A stretch of DNA of 64,000 nt from Euwallacea fornicatus (GCF_040115645.1 NC_089556.1:4030001-4094000); one strand, 5' to 3'; numbered from the stretch's first letter, positions 23,158 to 36,219 are shown. Notes: generated by a model from the letters alone, not told the origin. Numbers and translations: made by a program.

Positions 23158-26100
23158 AAAAGAAAAATACAACTTTTTTTTGATCGGTGATAAGTCCTTT
23201 CTGGTTAAATCTTCTCATTTTTGTTCTTGTTTAGCCCGTTTTTAAATGTTCTTGATGACTATGTTTACGACAAGTTCTCTTGTTAGTAGTCTTTCTGTAT
23301 TAGTTACCCTGATTTAGACTAGAATGTTATTGTAGTAGAGAATGATTACATATTTTAATGTCTTACGTATTTCAACCATCCAACCATCATTTTTATTTTA
23401 TGTTTATAATGCGGATATTATTGTTTACGTTTGTTGCATAGTTATAAGGCAAACATGGCCACGGATTGCGTGGGAAACTTTAATGAAAATATCACATTTT
23501 CGTGCCATAATGGTCATCACTAGTTGGTACATTATTTTATTCGTCATAAAAGAGATTGTTAGAACCACTCATTTGATTATTGTCAAAACTCCAATTTACC
23601 AAATCGAAATATAGAACATTCGTGCTGAACGTGGCTTCCCTGAAAACTTCTCATATTGAATAAGAAGGAAAAGGACTATTTTGTCGTTTAACAATACCAA
23701 TTTTATCCGTTTTAATTTATCTGTTGTATCTTCTAGAATTCTCTTCTGAACGTGTACTTGTATTTTTTTCTGCATACACATTTACATGTCTGCGCAATGA
23801 AGCAGGGTGGTCCACTCCTGTATGACTTACATCGGTTTTTAGAGATTTAATTGAAGAGAAGATTTATTATCAAGCGAGAAATAGCTTAAGATTGGAATTT
23901 TTCGTGATTACGCCAGAGTAGATACAACGAATATAAAGTAAGTAGTGAAATTACAAAATTCAAATTTGCGATTATTTCACTGGTTTCCACACACGAAATA
24001 AAGAAGATATTTACGGACACTAAGCAAAAAGTGAAATGGTTTTGAAGTGTGAGTCAAGTACCACGTCAGTAACAAAACTCACCTATTTTTGGGCAGTGTG
24101 AGCGTAGCATCACTTTTCACAGACGTGTAAGGGCCGTGAGGTTGATTAGCGCTCTTTGTCTTGCAAAATGTGAATAACTAAATATTAAATTATCTTTGAA
24201 TTTGATTTGTCTTCGCAGAAATAAAATGCGAATAAACTAAAATTTCCGAAATAAAAAATTCGGCCATTCCACAGATTACAGTGAATCGTGCAAACAGGGA
24301 TCTGTTCACCGATCGAACACCATTTGCCTAAATAACAGAACGGGGTAGGGCTACTAGCTCTCGAAGTAGTCACTCCTGTTTACTTCTATTTCAAAGCCTT
24401 TCCTGTCCCATCAATGGAATAACTGCAAAGCGGATTTGCTTGCAAATTTCAATTTGGTAATTCCTACTTCCTTCACATTCAACATTTTCTTAATACCTTG
24501 AATGGTTCTGAAAGATACATCAAGGTAATATGTACATAGTTAATGTTGTATAATTTAAATTTAGTGAAAGAAATGAAGTAGGCACACTAATCTAGTTGCA
24601 ACAAGAGGTTTTATAGGCACTTTGTCCGAATATGGGTCAGTTTTTTAATCAGTTTATTTCATATATTGACTTTCACCAATCACATCTCATTTACTCGATT
24701 ATCTCATTTCTTTTATAGCTATTTACGCTTAATTATATCCTCAGTCTGTCTATAATAATCAATGGTCAATCGCAAAGCACGTTATCTTGCAAATTTCGTT
24801 TTTTTTTAAATTTATTCCATATTAATTGACACATTCCGGCGTGAACGCCGAAAATTCCAAACTTAAGCGTTTAATTATTTATTTGTAATTTATACCTTAT
24901 ATAAGTTTGTAGGTGTATGAGATACGATATTGTTGTGATTTTCTAGATAATACTAATAAAGTACTTATAAAAAGGCCTATCTGATTTATTGGAGGTGGCG
25001 CGTTGAGAAGACCTGTCCCCTCTCGTGGACGATGCAGTGATCGGCATGAAACCCGAACGCATTAGGAAAGCTCAACACGTTATGATTAATCGGTCTATTA
25101 ACAATTTCTAGCAAGTTAAAAAATTAATAGGAAACTTCACGGCAAACCCTCGAGGAACTACAAACAATAAAATATCCGATCAAGAACGTGGTATTTAATA
25201 TACAGACATACTAATGCTTAACTGCTTGACCATATAGGTAGAACAATTACGCCTTTTTAATAATTTTAATTGAAACAAATTATTACTGTGCATATCCGGA
25301 ACTAATTTCAGCAGCTGTTTTTTTTCTATCCTTAAATACAGTGATTATCCTTGCACAAACTTCTCACATTTGTTCAATATATTATTTGGTATTTCCCCCA
25401 TTGAAACAACTAGAAATTTCTCACTTTTCAGTGTCGTCATGGGCGCGTTTTTTGCGATATCATCTACGAAAGAAATATAGATTAACACCTTCAATGGCAA
25501 TAACGATTATTGTGATATCGGTGAGTGAAAGTGGCATAAAAACAGTAAAAAGACACCATAAACAACAACCGTGACAATGCCAAGTGATTCAATCACTTCC
25601 TTATAGTTGAATTTTTCTTAAAATTGCATTAGACTGAATGGCATGTCAAACAGGTATATATTTCAATTAGGAAAATAGATAATAACAATGCGAAGCGTGT
25701 TCTCAATTATCGGTTAAGGAAGTAAGAAAAACTGAGACAATAATAAAATTTCTATAGAGCAATGTTACGTTCCGATACGATGGAAATTGAGACATCCGGA
25801 ATAGTTATATTCAGAAAGATGATCCAATCTATATATATTCTGCAAATTAGAGAATCCCTTTTCAAAAATTCCATAACGTTCAATTCGCACAGTCATACAT
25901 AATTATATAAATCTATAAATCCCAATCTTTATTTGATGTGTTAATTTCATCGATTGTATTACCTTAGAAGGTGGGAAGTCCTTTCTTGAATTGACGCATC
26001 ATCTTCTACAGTTCCGATATGAATTCGTTTGAGATAAGCCGGTGAGCGTCGCAACACTATTAAAAGTACTTGGAAATGTGATTTTAATCTTTATTTTGGA

Positions 26101-26570
26101 AGGATCATTGTCATAGAATTAGCACCTAGGACACTTAGAGGACTATCTCAGTACCTTGAAAATATCATTTATGACAATGGGAATTTCCTCATAACAAAAT
26201 ATTATTATTATAAGTAACGAGAATGGATAATCAGAATTTGTCACAAAGAAAAATTTTATAAGTTGAATAGAAACTATGAAATTAATATAAGGAAAAGCAT
26301 CGAAGTTAGCAGAAGGTATTCTCTCCGTGTGTGGGAGCTGAGGCTCTGAGATAGCATCTGGATAACCGCTCGTAAAGACAATCTTGGACATGTGGTCAAA
26401 TGGACATGGACTATTTTAAAGACGATAAGTCCCACATATGTAAATCCTCTGAGGAAGTATGTGTAAGCGCATGTACAGAATTAAATTTGCGTCAAAGAAA
26501 GTCTCTTTCAGGTTGCGTCGTACGCTTAAGGGGCATCCCGTGCAAGGTGTCCCAAAACATCGAGACATCT
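23158..26570. other. Desaturase 3' UTR and downstream intergenic DNA
   Basis: The first part is presumably 3' UTR. AATAAA occurs in several places, including 24955-24960, but the true polyadenylation site cannot be told. Short open frames here have no domains. Nothing else is recognised before the Tc1-like relic. Confidence 0.4.
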
Positions 26571-27923
26571 ACAGTTGCGGACAAAAGTATGGAATGCCAC
26601 GTAGTGTTGTTGTTTATGGGGACATTATCAGTTATTCTGTTTGTGTCCGATTTTATATGGTATATCAAAGAAAATGTTATTTTTGGAAGATTTTCGAAAT
26701 TAAATAGTCCAAATGTCACGTGATGGCTGCAACCAAACAGGCATTGCAAAGACGATAAAAATCAGCGAAAGGAGCCGTCTCCAAAATTTTAAGAAAATTT
26801 AGCATTTAACGGGACGTAAAAGATGGTCTAAAACCCGGGCGTCCAAGAAAAACGAATGTCACTACCGATCGCCGGACTAAAAAAAATATCATCTGCAGAC
26901 CCTAGCAAATCCTCCAGGATTATAAAGTAAGAAATCACTAACAGTAGTGACATGCATAAAAGCGATCGCACTCTACGTCGTCGATTAAGCGAAATGGGAT
27001 TAGGAGGGAGGAAGTGCAGTGAAAAAGTTAATTTCTAAGAGGAACAGAAGAGCCAGAACTAAATTTGCTCAACAACATTTTTTTTGGTCACCTCCGAAGT
27101 GGAGTACTCTCCTTTTCAGTGATGAAACTAAAGTTTAAATTTTTAATTCTGACGAGAAAATTTATGCTCGTCGACCTGTGGGGCCTAGGTTTGGTCCTAA
27201 CTATCAAAAACCATCGGCGAAACATGGTGGTGGCAGCATAATGGTACGGAGATTTTTTCTCGATCCGGTGTTGGACGATTGGTCGAAATGGAGGGAACTA
27301 AGGATCGGTTTCAACACAAAGTTATCCTTGAGAACCATACGCTGCCATTTGCTGACGGAAATATGCCTTTACTTTGACGTGTCCAGCAGGACGACGACTC
27401 TCCACATTCGTCCCGATTAATAAAAAATTGGCTTAATGATAACCACATCTTCGTATTAGAGTGGCCGTCTCAGTCTCTGGATCTCAATATGATTGAGCAT
27501 CTCTGAGAACGCTCAAAACGAAGAGTTCGAGACAGGAACGTGTTCAATCAGGATGAGTTGTGGAAAGTCCTGCAGGAAGAAAAAGTGAAGATTCCTATGG
27601 CCATTTGTGAAAATTTAATCGATTCTATGCACCGTCGATATCAGGTTGTTATCGACTCGAAACGATATGCCACAAAATTTTAGTTTATTTAAAGTTTTGT
27701 ATTGATTATAATGGATTTTACGGAATATTCTATTCTTTTGTCCAGCTTAATTTATGGTTTTTATTTTTCATATAGTTGCAGAAATAAACTTACTTGTTTT
27801 TGCATATAATATTGTTAAAGATATACTTGGAATTTTGTATAATATAATTACGTGTTAATAATCAACAATTTTAATATAAAACTACGATTAATTTAAAATA
27901 TTCCACACTTTTGCCCACCGCTG
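26571..27923 (+). mobile_element. Old Tc1-like transposon relic
   Basis: The ends CAGTTGCGGACAAAAGTATGG and, as complement, CAGCGGTGGGCAAAAGTGTGG form imperfect terminal repeats. A TA precedes the left end and the right flank is diverged. The interior carries a badly damaged Tc1-type transposase on the + strand. Motifs survive but the frame does not, so this is an old insertion. Confidence 0.85.
26713..27682 (+). pseudogene. Tc1-like transposase pseudogene
   Basis: Recognisable pieces in shifting frames, in family order: KPGRPRKT near 26835, RTLRRRLSEMG near 26970, FSDETKV near 27118, KHGGGSIMV near 27220, then LDLNMIEHL near 27480 and a C-terminal helix ending at TAG about 27682. There are many stops and frameshifts. 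It cannot encode an enzyme. Confidence 0.82.
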
Positions 27924-28374
27924 TTATTACAAACTTTCTAATTTCAAACAGAACATCCGTTAGAAAATCGAAATCGAAGCACATAAAATAATAGCATCAT
28001 CCCTTTCAGATTACCTAAGACGTGGCTAATCTACTGCATCTTATCACCCGCAAGATGCTATACTTAACCGCTATGGTGAAACAATCTAATTCTATCACCT
28101 ATAAAATATCATCACGTAACTAAGCAAAATCTCACAATGTGAACGTTCTCACACTTTCGATTTCGTCATAATTAAATTACATTTTATCATCGCACTTCCC
28201 ATAGGGTTACTGACCCCACTGCAATAATTAACCCGAAATTAACTAAAAACGGTGATCATGTGGCATCTAGCAAATGCTAGGTAGATCATCGGTGATTTTA
28301 GCCCCGGATCTACTAAACCTCATCTGTTGCGAGTGAAGGCTGAAAGCTCCCTCAAAGTGAATAAAAGCTCTTGT
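27924..28374. other. Intergenic, no recognised feature
   Basis: AT-rich and without open frames or repeats that I recognise. It leads into a more GC-rich segment. Confidence 0.4.
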
Positions 28375-28682
28375 CGTCCGCCGCGCTCGCCAGATTTAGT
28401 CCCCGGCGAATTTGCCTAGTGCACAATTACCCGCCAGTCTACGGACCGATTCTGTGAAGGCGCGCTTTAATTTTGTTTATATCGCATTTTCAATTGCTAA
28501 ATTAGATGTGTACAGCCTCTCAACATCGCGTGTGAAAGTTATCTTTTTATTCCGGAAGTTCTAGCAAATATGACGGATCCCACGAAAGTGAGAAGGAGAG
28601 TTGGAGTATAGTTCTGAAAGTTAAGGAACAAGGAAGAGGTTTAGAGAATCGCTTTAACTCCGGTGTTACTTTGAGGACGAAA
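28375..28682 (+). promoter_or_regulatory. Possible promoter and 5' UTR exon
   Basis: A GC-richer segment starting near 28375 ends in a good donor (GA|AA then GTAAGT at 28683). It holds only a 13-codon upstream ATG frame at 28571, so it would be non-coding leader. The transporter at 42898 has its ATG two bases inside an exon that starts at an acceptor, so it needs an upstream leader exon, and this is one candidate 14 kb away. The link is inference. Confidence 0.3.
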
Positions 28683-30473
28683 GTAAGTTAGGCCTTGCGG
28701 TGCTTGATTACAATTGGATTGAGCTGGATAATGAATTAATTAATTTATGTCTTGTTATCACTGATAAAAGTTAAAATTAACTTTCAATGGCGTTGTAAAG
28801 TTTTGATGTATCCAAGTACTTGATGTGTATAAATACCAAGCTTTAGTCTGTAATGCGATTGAAAGAGATAATAATATAGACTGCAATATGTTTGAATTCA
28901 CAGCCGCATTATTAACAATTCAATCGATAAAACCAATACAGGGTGATCCCTCGCACGATAATCTTAATAATTCAAAGAGAATATCACAGACGATTCACGA
29001 AGACGTTAAGATCAAAAAAGAGAATGTGATTATCCGTTAAGACGCTCAGGACGTGCATTTTAATTTTGTTGTTGTGGGTGTAAGAACTTCATACAGACGG
29101 AGTTTCGCATGGAGGTTTAGGTCAATTTATCTAAAATCTAGAAATGTATATAAACAATGAAAATTTCTCCAAACCGACACAGGAAAGAGCATGATCTTGA
29201 TCTGGCTTAATTTTCATCAAGACTTTTCCCATCAAACTAAATATTTTAATTACTTGCGGTCGAACTAGAAGATTCGCATAAAAACTATATTAATTTCTTA
29301 TCGCCAAACTCACTATTAAGGCCAAACTACCCTCGAGGTTGATTGCTTGATAGACGCTAAGTTCGGGTACTTATTGCTAAAGCCTCGACGTCCTTTGACT
29401 CAGCCCGAGGGATAGATATTTCTTATTATTCGCTGAGGAATGTCTATAACCCTCTCCTCCTCACTAGCTCAATCCGAGGTAATCTCGAGCACTCTAAGGC
29501 CTCACAGTTGAATAACCGGACCTAGTTCGTACGGCATGTTTTTTTCTTAAATCGTTATTTCACGTGCAGTAATGACCCCCAAAACATTTCCACATTTACC
29601 ATCACCTAATGACCCAGGAAAAAAGATTCTTACTTAATCGGTACCCTGACCGTTAATAAACGATCACCTTTACGCAAAATTCCTTCACATTGCAACTGTG
29701 AAACGATCAAATTCCTGCACCGTTAAAACCGTTATGTGATCACTGTGAATCCGAAAATGAGGACAAACAGTTTACTTTTTCAATGTTGTGAAACCGCTTT
29801 CTGTAATTAAAAAAAAAAAAATTGATTCAATGTGAAGTGGTATATTAATGGGTGCACCCAACTTTGTCCTTGCATGTTACCCCTTGCCCCTGTAAGGATA
29901 TTGCATTTCCATTCATTGGAAATTAATTTTAAAATGTGATTTATTTTGGAATTTTGGCTTGGAAAGACGACTATGAAACTAATGCATCATTGTCTATGTG
30001 AAATAACGTTTGACAAAAGTGACGCAAATACAATATTCTGATAATACTTGGTAGTATTCATGTACAGTTGCTTAGTATACGTCACTTCCCCTAATTTATT
30101 TAAACATTTTTAAACTGCGTTTCAAAACAATTTCCAGATAATCACATTTTTGAACCAACTCCGCTTTCGTTTAGCAATCAATGTTTAGACAGCAATGAAA
30201 GGGAGCAAAAATTCATCAATTACGATGAGAGAATGGTTTACTGTAATTAACCTGACGTGATATTATCATCAGGTTGCTATGAGTTGATGAAACTTGTTTG
30301 TGTCTGGCCCACAACTAGAATTAATCTGAATTAACTTAATGCATCATCTCTTAGCTTTCGTTAGTTTCGTTGTTTTATGTCATTGGTGCATTGAATTTGG
30401 GTGTAACTCCTTGATCTCATTGGCCAATAAATTCGATTTTTCTTAACCCGTCGTTTTTAAGGCTTTCAAGAGA
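28683..30473. other. Non-coding, no recognised feature
   Basis: A 71-codon frame at 28825-29040 shows no domain. No transposon ends or long repeats were noticed. Confidence 0.35.
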
Positions 30474-31100
30474 CTATCTTATGCGCAAGATCTTTTTCCA
30501 TCCTCCGACCAAGATGAGACAGAACGACTTTCCCCGATTTGCCAGCTTGGTCAGCATACTGACGGGCAGAGAGGGGCCTGGTGACCAGTTGCCCCCTTCC
30601 ATGCACCGATCAATCATGCTATCTAGAATCAGAATCTCCATAAGGAAATTCATTACGCCCTTCGGTCTAAGTGATTCTACGCCAGTAAAGTTCAATCGTT
30701 TCACTTTCCACGTCATCAACGCTACTTTCTCCCTCCACCACGATACACATATGTATTCGAATACCAGCTACCATCTAAAAAACCTTACAACGCCAAGTGT
30801 AAGCATTTTAAAATTGTGCCACTGTAGCTGGATGCGCTTCATCCCAGCGATTTGAAGAAAGACTGAACGACTAGCTAGCTCTTCACGAGTTCTTCCTCGC
30901 AGTGGCGTAGTTCACGGAGACTGGTATATGCCTCATCTCTATCGTTATATTGAGACCTCGGGAGGTACATCTGGAAAAGTTTCAGGGTTTCGCCAATCGG
31001 GGAGGCGTTTTGAAACATGAAGGGGCGTGTCATTGAACCAATCCCAGCGCAGAGGTCGTTAGACCGAATTTTGCCAAAGTGTGATGAATCAGGCATCTCA
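30474..31100. other. Unclassified island with open frames on both strands
   Basis: The segment is less AT-rich than its surroundings. It has a 124-codon + frame (30481-30855) and minus frames at 30719-30474 and 31096-30875. The minus reading from 31096 (starting MPDSSHFGKIRSNDLC) has a more protein-like composition, but stops follow it. I recognise no family. It may be a decayed transposon or captured gene fragment. Confidence 0.25.
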
Positions 31101-33236
31101 GTAATGCCGGCGCAGAATTTCGTTCAGTCGTGTTTTTTTTTCAAGTTTGGGAGAATTAGATTTTCTTTTTAGTCGCAGTTTAACGAGAACTCAAACTCGA
31201 CATACCTGGTATTCCTGAATCGGGGTTTCACCTGTTCTGATCAGCTATCTTGAAGTCTTCCTCTGGGGGCCACGAAAAAACCCACAGGAGGAGTTCGAGA
31301 AATATTCATGATTTCATACTTTACTATCAAAATTACACTCTGGCTCGTAATCTTTATTATAATGATCGCTTTTCAACCTTCGACCGGTCCTATCAAATAG
31401 CCTTAATTTTGTCACAAAGAAAATTTTATTTTACAACATCCGACAGCTAATTTAACAAGTACAGAGGAATAATTACAGGAATACCATTATGAAAAAGGTA
31501 ATTGCCATTTAAATCTCTGCAATACTAACGTTTACGGCAATTTTGAAATACGCGTGGATTTGTAGTTGCATGGTTCGTAACTGGGTTACATCAATTCACT
31601 CTAAGTGCTGTTGTTGTTATTTTGCGATTTTTGCGTTATACAACTATGTAATTGGTTTTATGGCGTTATTTTGCAAATTACATGAAAAGAGCCAGGAACG
31701 CGCAAATAAACACCTTTTATCACTTCTTCTTTTCATTTCCTGCTGGCCTTGCATTTCTTTCTGACGCAACAGTTTTCCTCTCCTTAAGAAGATTTTTCCA
31801 ATTCAACTGAGCGGCAATGAAAATTTTAAAAAACGCACACATGCAGCGGGAATTGTTTGAGATCTCGGTCATTGCCACAACAAAACACTTTAAAACCGAA
31901 AAAAAATGTTCTGGTTTTCGCTTGACCAATACAATTTTTCCCGAGCGGTCTTGAACTTAATATCTCAATAACGCGTCGCGTGGTCGTTTCCTGAAGACAT
32001 TGAAACCGAAGTGAAAGAGCCTAAGAATAAGAAATTCATAGACGCAGTTCTCTGCCAACGAACGATCTTGAACTATATTTGAGGGAGTAGCACCCTCAGA
32101 CTAAACTAATATTAATTATTTTAGAATTGGATAAATTAGCACAATCTACTAAAGCGCAACTAGGGAAAAATGTTCTTAATCGGCAATTAATGGAGCTTGA
32201 AATTGCTAAAATTAAGCAGGAAATGTACCTGTTCCATTAGCAATAGGAAATTATTAGCGATATTTTGCTAAACAAAACGCATATTCACCAGTATTGATAA
32301 TGTAAAATTGTTTATTTAATAATGTTTGTTAAGCTGTTATTGCATTCACGTTGCCAAATAATCGATGCAAAAATCAGAAGTTGAATACAACACAAGCTAA
32401 ACATTCTGCGGTAGTAAATGCGGAAGATGGAGGTTTTGTTCCAAGAAAGCAATGATTAGTGTTAAAAAGAAGTCTCCGACTGCAAAGAGAATGTGTCTCT
32501 TATCAGGGGTGACATATAAACAATATTTTGAAATTTAAAACGATTTCATAAACAAGGCTACCCGCTATTCATTGATATCTGCGCTATAAAGATGATTAAT
32601 TACACTGTTTTTAGTAGATTAGGATTAAGTTTTTCAGCCGATTCTTTTAGCCAACGTTTTGAACAAAAACCGCCTTCAATAATATGGTGAAATAAACTGC
32701 ATTAATTATTGCCTTTTGTGTAAAACGAGCTTCATTTCCGAGAAAGATGGTACGATTACACGAACGATTTGAAAACAAACTGTTCTTCAAAAATTTCACT
32801 TGATAACTTAAAACATTGTGCCTGTCGTGTGTATCGAATTATGTAAACAATGCATTTAAATGATGCGTAAATATAAGCCGGGTTTTAACGAACTTGATCA
32901 AAATACTCCTTAATAAGCGATGGTATTTATAGAACTTTGCTAAATATTAATTAAAAGCGGTGGCAATACTCCTCAAATTTCAATTAAAACCTTGTTAATT
33001 ACCACTAATTAATCTGTTTCGTGTGGGCGATGTATTGGATAAACAAATTCGCTGAATCGAAGTATCAAAGGTTTACAAATGTATACTTGACACTAAGAGA
33101 GGCGCCCAACTATCATATTCACTCCAGTTTCATCTGATTGATGGCCCGCCGTGACCGAAAATGGTGGTGAATAAGGTTGTTGGGCGAGTGCACCACCGCA
33201 TGAGCCTAATTCACACCTTTTGTTTGTCATTTTCAG
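31101..33236. other. Non-coding, no recognised feature
   Basis: AT-rich, with short domain-free open frames only, ending at the acceptor TTTTCAG before the candidate exon at 33237. Confidence 0.35.
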
Positions 33237-33332
33237 GTATGCCCATTTTTCACATACCAACAACGCCACCTACACCCACAGTTCCAGGTCTCATTCAAGC
33301 ACTACAAAGTTCAACAAATGCAAAAACACAAG
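33237..33332 (+). CDS. Orphan exon candidate (proline/threonine-rich)
   Basis: A 96-bp segment is bounded by a strong acceptor (TCATTTTCAG) and a donor (CACAAG|GTATTT). It reads GMPIFHIPTTPPTPTVPG and then a glutamine/serine-rich tail without stops. Composition and borders look exon-like. I recognise neither the family nor partner exons. It could be an alternative 5' exon of a downstream gene or chance. Confidence 0.3.
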
Positions 33333-33821
33333 GTATTTCATACTATGTACAACTTTGAAGCGAATAACGTGACAAGTCCAGTCTTAAAAGCAATCAAAAA
33401 GTTATCGTAGAGACCTACATAAGCACATGTTTTAGCGATTTTAATCATGTTAGGCAACGTTGCTTTTCGTCTGACACTTTTCGATCTGACGTAACTGTTG
33501 TATGACGACTTACCAATAGCACAATGGGAGTTTAACAAAACACTGTCACGCAGTTGCCAATTTTCAAAAACTGGTAACTTAAAGGGAAAAGTGGTAATTT
33601 AAAAGCTCCCATTGTCATCGTCATTATAATTCGAACGAGTGCAAGTACAAGGCGTCGAACAAAGTTAAATTTTGCTTTATGAGCTGATGACAAGCGAAAA
33701 GCTACAGAAGAGATGTCTCGACTATTCTTAAACAGAACTCGTAATTTTTGACGCTCCCTCTTAAGCACCAATCGAACCTTGAACGAATACTCTTGAGATA
33801 TGCCGTAGTTGATACACTTAC

Positions 33822-33955
33822 CATTACATATTTCCATGATTCTTTGCCAGTCCGTGCTAAATCATCAACTCTTTGCCGAGTCACTGTGGGGCTGTCGCGC
33901 CAAGTACAATCGATGCATTTTTCTTGTTCTTGTATTGTTAGCACCACCCGATGAC
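33822..33955 (-). CDS. Orphan exon candidate on the minus strand
   Basis: Read on the minus strand, an acceptor (TTAATTTTAG) precedes 134 bp open in one frame, ending at a consensus donor ATG|GTAAGT. The encoded 45 residues (for example LTIQEQEKCIDCTW and, later, RVDDLARTGKESWKYV) have a normal protein composition with a CxxC pair. I do not recognise the protein and found no neighbouring minus-strand exon. It may belong to a gene with large introns or to a gene remnant. Confidence 0.4.
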
Positions 33956-34360
33956 CTAAAATTAACACACATATAAATATAAATCAGTTTTTGAGATATG
34001 TACGTACATGTGAGATATATACAAGATCTAGGCAGCAAAACCACGCGCTACAATACAAATGACAAGCGCTTTTTTCGGCCTGATTTGCGTTTTTCCCCGC
34101 TAAAGGACATACAACAATCGCCTATTATGAGCGCTTCTGAAACAACAGGTGTAACAATGCCTGTTAATTGAGTCATTTATTTAAATTATCGAGAGTTGGG
34201 AGTGGGAATTTGCGCTGCGCCCAAGCACATCAGCGAAATTCTAATGAAATCAAATGTCGAGGTGACTCGCAAAAGGGAGGAAGAGACGATTTGGGAAAGG
34301 AAGCAAAAAGAAATTTGGAAACGCAAAGAAACAAAAAAAACTGTATAGATTTAGTTCATA
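33956..34360. other. Non-coding DNA before the 34-kb transposon
   Basis: Nothing recognised. A purine-rich run near 34260-34340 produces a lysine-rich open frame that looks fortuitous. Confidence 0.4.
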
Positions 34361-35783
34361 CACTGACTTTCAAAAAAACCGCAACACCAAGAAGAACGCG
34401 TTGTATGTATTTGAAATTTTGGTATAATTTTAGACTTTTTAAGAGAAAAAAATGATAAAAATTTCAAGTTCGTATTTTAATGCGATATGAAGTTTTTCTT
34501 TACTTTTTTATCTGTGACGATCGTTCTTTTTGCAAATTTTTTTACAGGCGGATAGCGATAAAGGTACTATTGTTAGTATCATATTCAATGTATGGTAGTG
34601 CAAAATGCCTCGTGTACGCCAAAATGCAGTTAACTCCCTTTGAAAGGGGAAGAATTGCTGGTATGCACAAGGCGGGTTTACCTTTCCGCGAAATTGCACG
34701 TAGATTGGATCGAAACGCATCAACAGTGCTAAGAGCTTGGAGAGAATGGTCTAACGAAGGGTCAGCAAATCGTTATCGTGGTAGTGGCCGTCCAAGAATG
34801 ACGCACCCACGCGAAGACCGGCGACTTCGTCGTTCAGCGACAGGCGCCCCGTTTGAAACAATTCCGTCTCTTGGTGCTAACTGGGTAGCCACCCTAAATC
34901 GAAGGGTCTCCCTTGGTACGATGTATCGCAGAATTCGAAGTTTTGGACTAAACTCATATCGTCCTATGCGTCGGCTTCCATTATCACGAAACCACAGGGT
35001 GGCCCGACTGGAGTGGTGTCGTCCGAGAGTGCAATGGGTGGATGAGTGGAGAAGAATCGTGTTCAGTGATGAGAGCCGATTTTGTTTATGGCGTTCTGGT
35101 GGACGGTTACTTGATAGAAGGCGCAAAAGAGAGCGATAAAATTTGGACTTTTTGGAAAGGCGTCGTTCTGGTTTAACACCAGGTGTCATGGTTTGGGGTG
35201 CCATCTAGTATGGTAGTCGATCTCCTCTTGTTTTCATTTATGATAGATTAAATGCTCAGAGGTACATTAATAGTGTCTTCGAACCGGTTCTTGTACCATA
35301 CATGCACGACCATCCTGGAAGCACATTTCAACAGGATAATGCGCGACCACATGTAGCCAAACGATACTTTGAGGTATTTGGAAGCTGAAAATTTTGATAC
35401 TTTGCCTTGGCCAGCTCGGTCTCCAGATTTGTCCCCAATAGAGCATGTATGGGATATAATGGGTCGGAGACTTCAACGTTTAGCTCGCTCTCCACAGACC
35501 ATAGATGAACTCCGCGAGCAGGTGCAGATTGCCTGGGATACAATACCACAGGAAGACATTGACAATTTAATTTTAAGCACGCCACGTCGCTTACGGGAAT
35601 GTATTAATTTAAGAGGAGATTCCACCCATTATTAAATTATTATTAAATTTTTTCACTTATCCACAATAATTTTCTTTTGATATTTTGATCGTTTTTATCC
35701 ATTACCCGACCCAACGTAATGCCAGAATTTCAAACGTGTACGATGTGTTCTTCTTGGTGTTGCGGTTTTTTTGAAAGTCAGTG
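34361..35783 (+). mobile_element. Tc1-like transposon with a broken transposase, 1,423 bp
   Basis: The terminal repeats CACTGACTTTCAAAAAAACC and its reverse complement at the right end continue for about 38 bp (through GCAACACCAAGAAGAAC, with a one-base spacer near the join). TA flanks both sides. The transposase is on the + strand. The right end lies about 10 bp from a large palindrome beginning at 35794. Confidence 0.93.
34605..35635 (+). pseudogene. Tc1-like transposase, frameshifted
   Basis: Pieces in order: LTPFERGRIAGMHKAGLPFREIA (first part of the paired-like DNA-binding domain, from about 34624), a GSGRPR hinge, VFSDESRF (first catalytic D, near 35060), GVMVWGAI followed by a TAG near 35206, FQQDNARPH (second D, near 35330), and WPARSPDLSPIEHVWD (E, near 35410) ending GDSTHY at 35635. 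The first open stretch stops at 35139 and a different frame carries the middle, so at least two frameshifts and one stop are present. The family start (MPRVRQ, ATG at 34605) is itself out of frame with what follows. Confidence 0.9.
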
Positions 35784-35793
35784 TATTAAAAAG

Positions 35794-36192
35794 AAAATGT
35801 TTTCTCAATTTTATCATTGATATATTTTTAATTGAAGTCGAATCATAAACCTGATTTTTCACAGGATGTGTCGATTATTTCACGTATCGGCGATTAAATG
35901 ATGATACCAATCTGGGAAAAAAATCTTATCAGGCGTTTCGCAAAATGGCGACAATACATCAAATCGAACTTTTTTTTAAATCCCGAATTTAGGTTAGTTC
36001 GAAAATAAAAGAAAGTTCGATTTGATGTATTGTCGCCATTTTGCGAAACGCCTGATAAGATTTTTTTCCCAGATTGGTATCATCATTTAATCGCCGATAC
36101 GTGAAATAATCGACATATCCTGCCAAAAATCAGGATTATGATTCGACTGCAATTAAAAATATATAGCAATGATAAAATTGAGAAAACATTTT
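35794..36192. repeat. Long near-perfect hairpin, arms about 180 bp
   Basis: The left arm 35794-35973 and right arm 36010-36192 are reverse complements with few differences (for example CAAAATGGCGACAATACATC against GATGTATTGTCGCCATTTTG), separated by a loop of about 36 bp. There is no open reading frame. It is wedged between the Tc1-like element and a retrotransposon fragment. It is most likely a foldback MITE. Confidence 0.9.
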
Positions 36193-36219
36193 TCCAGAAC
36201 TTTTTGATGCATTTTGCCG

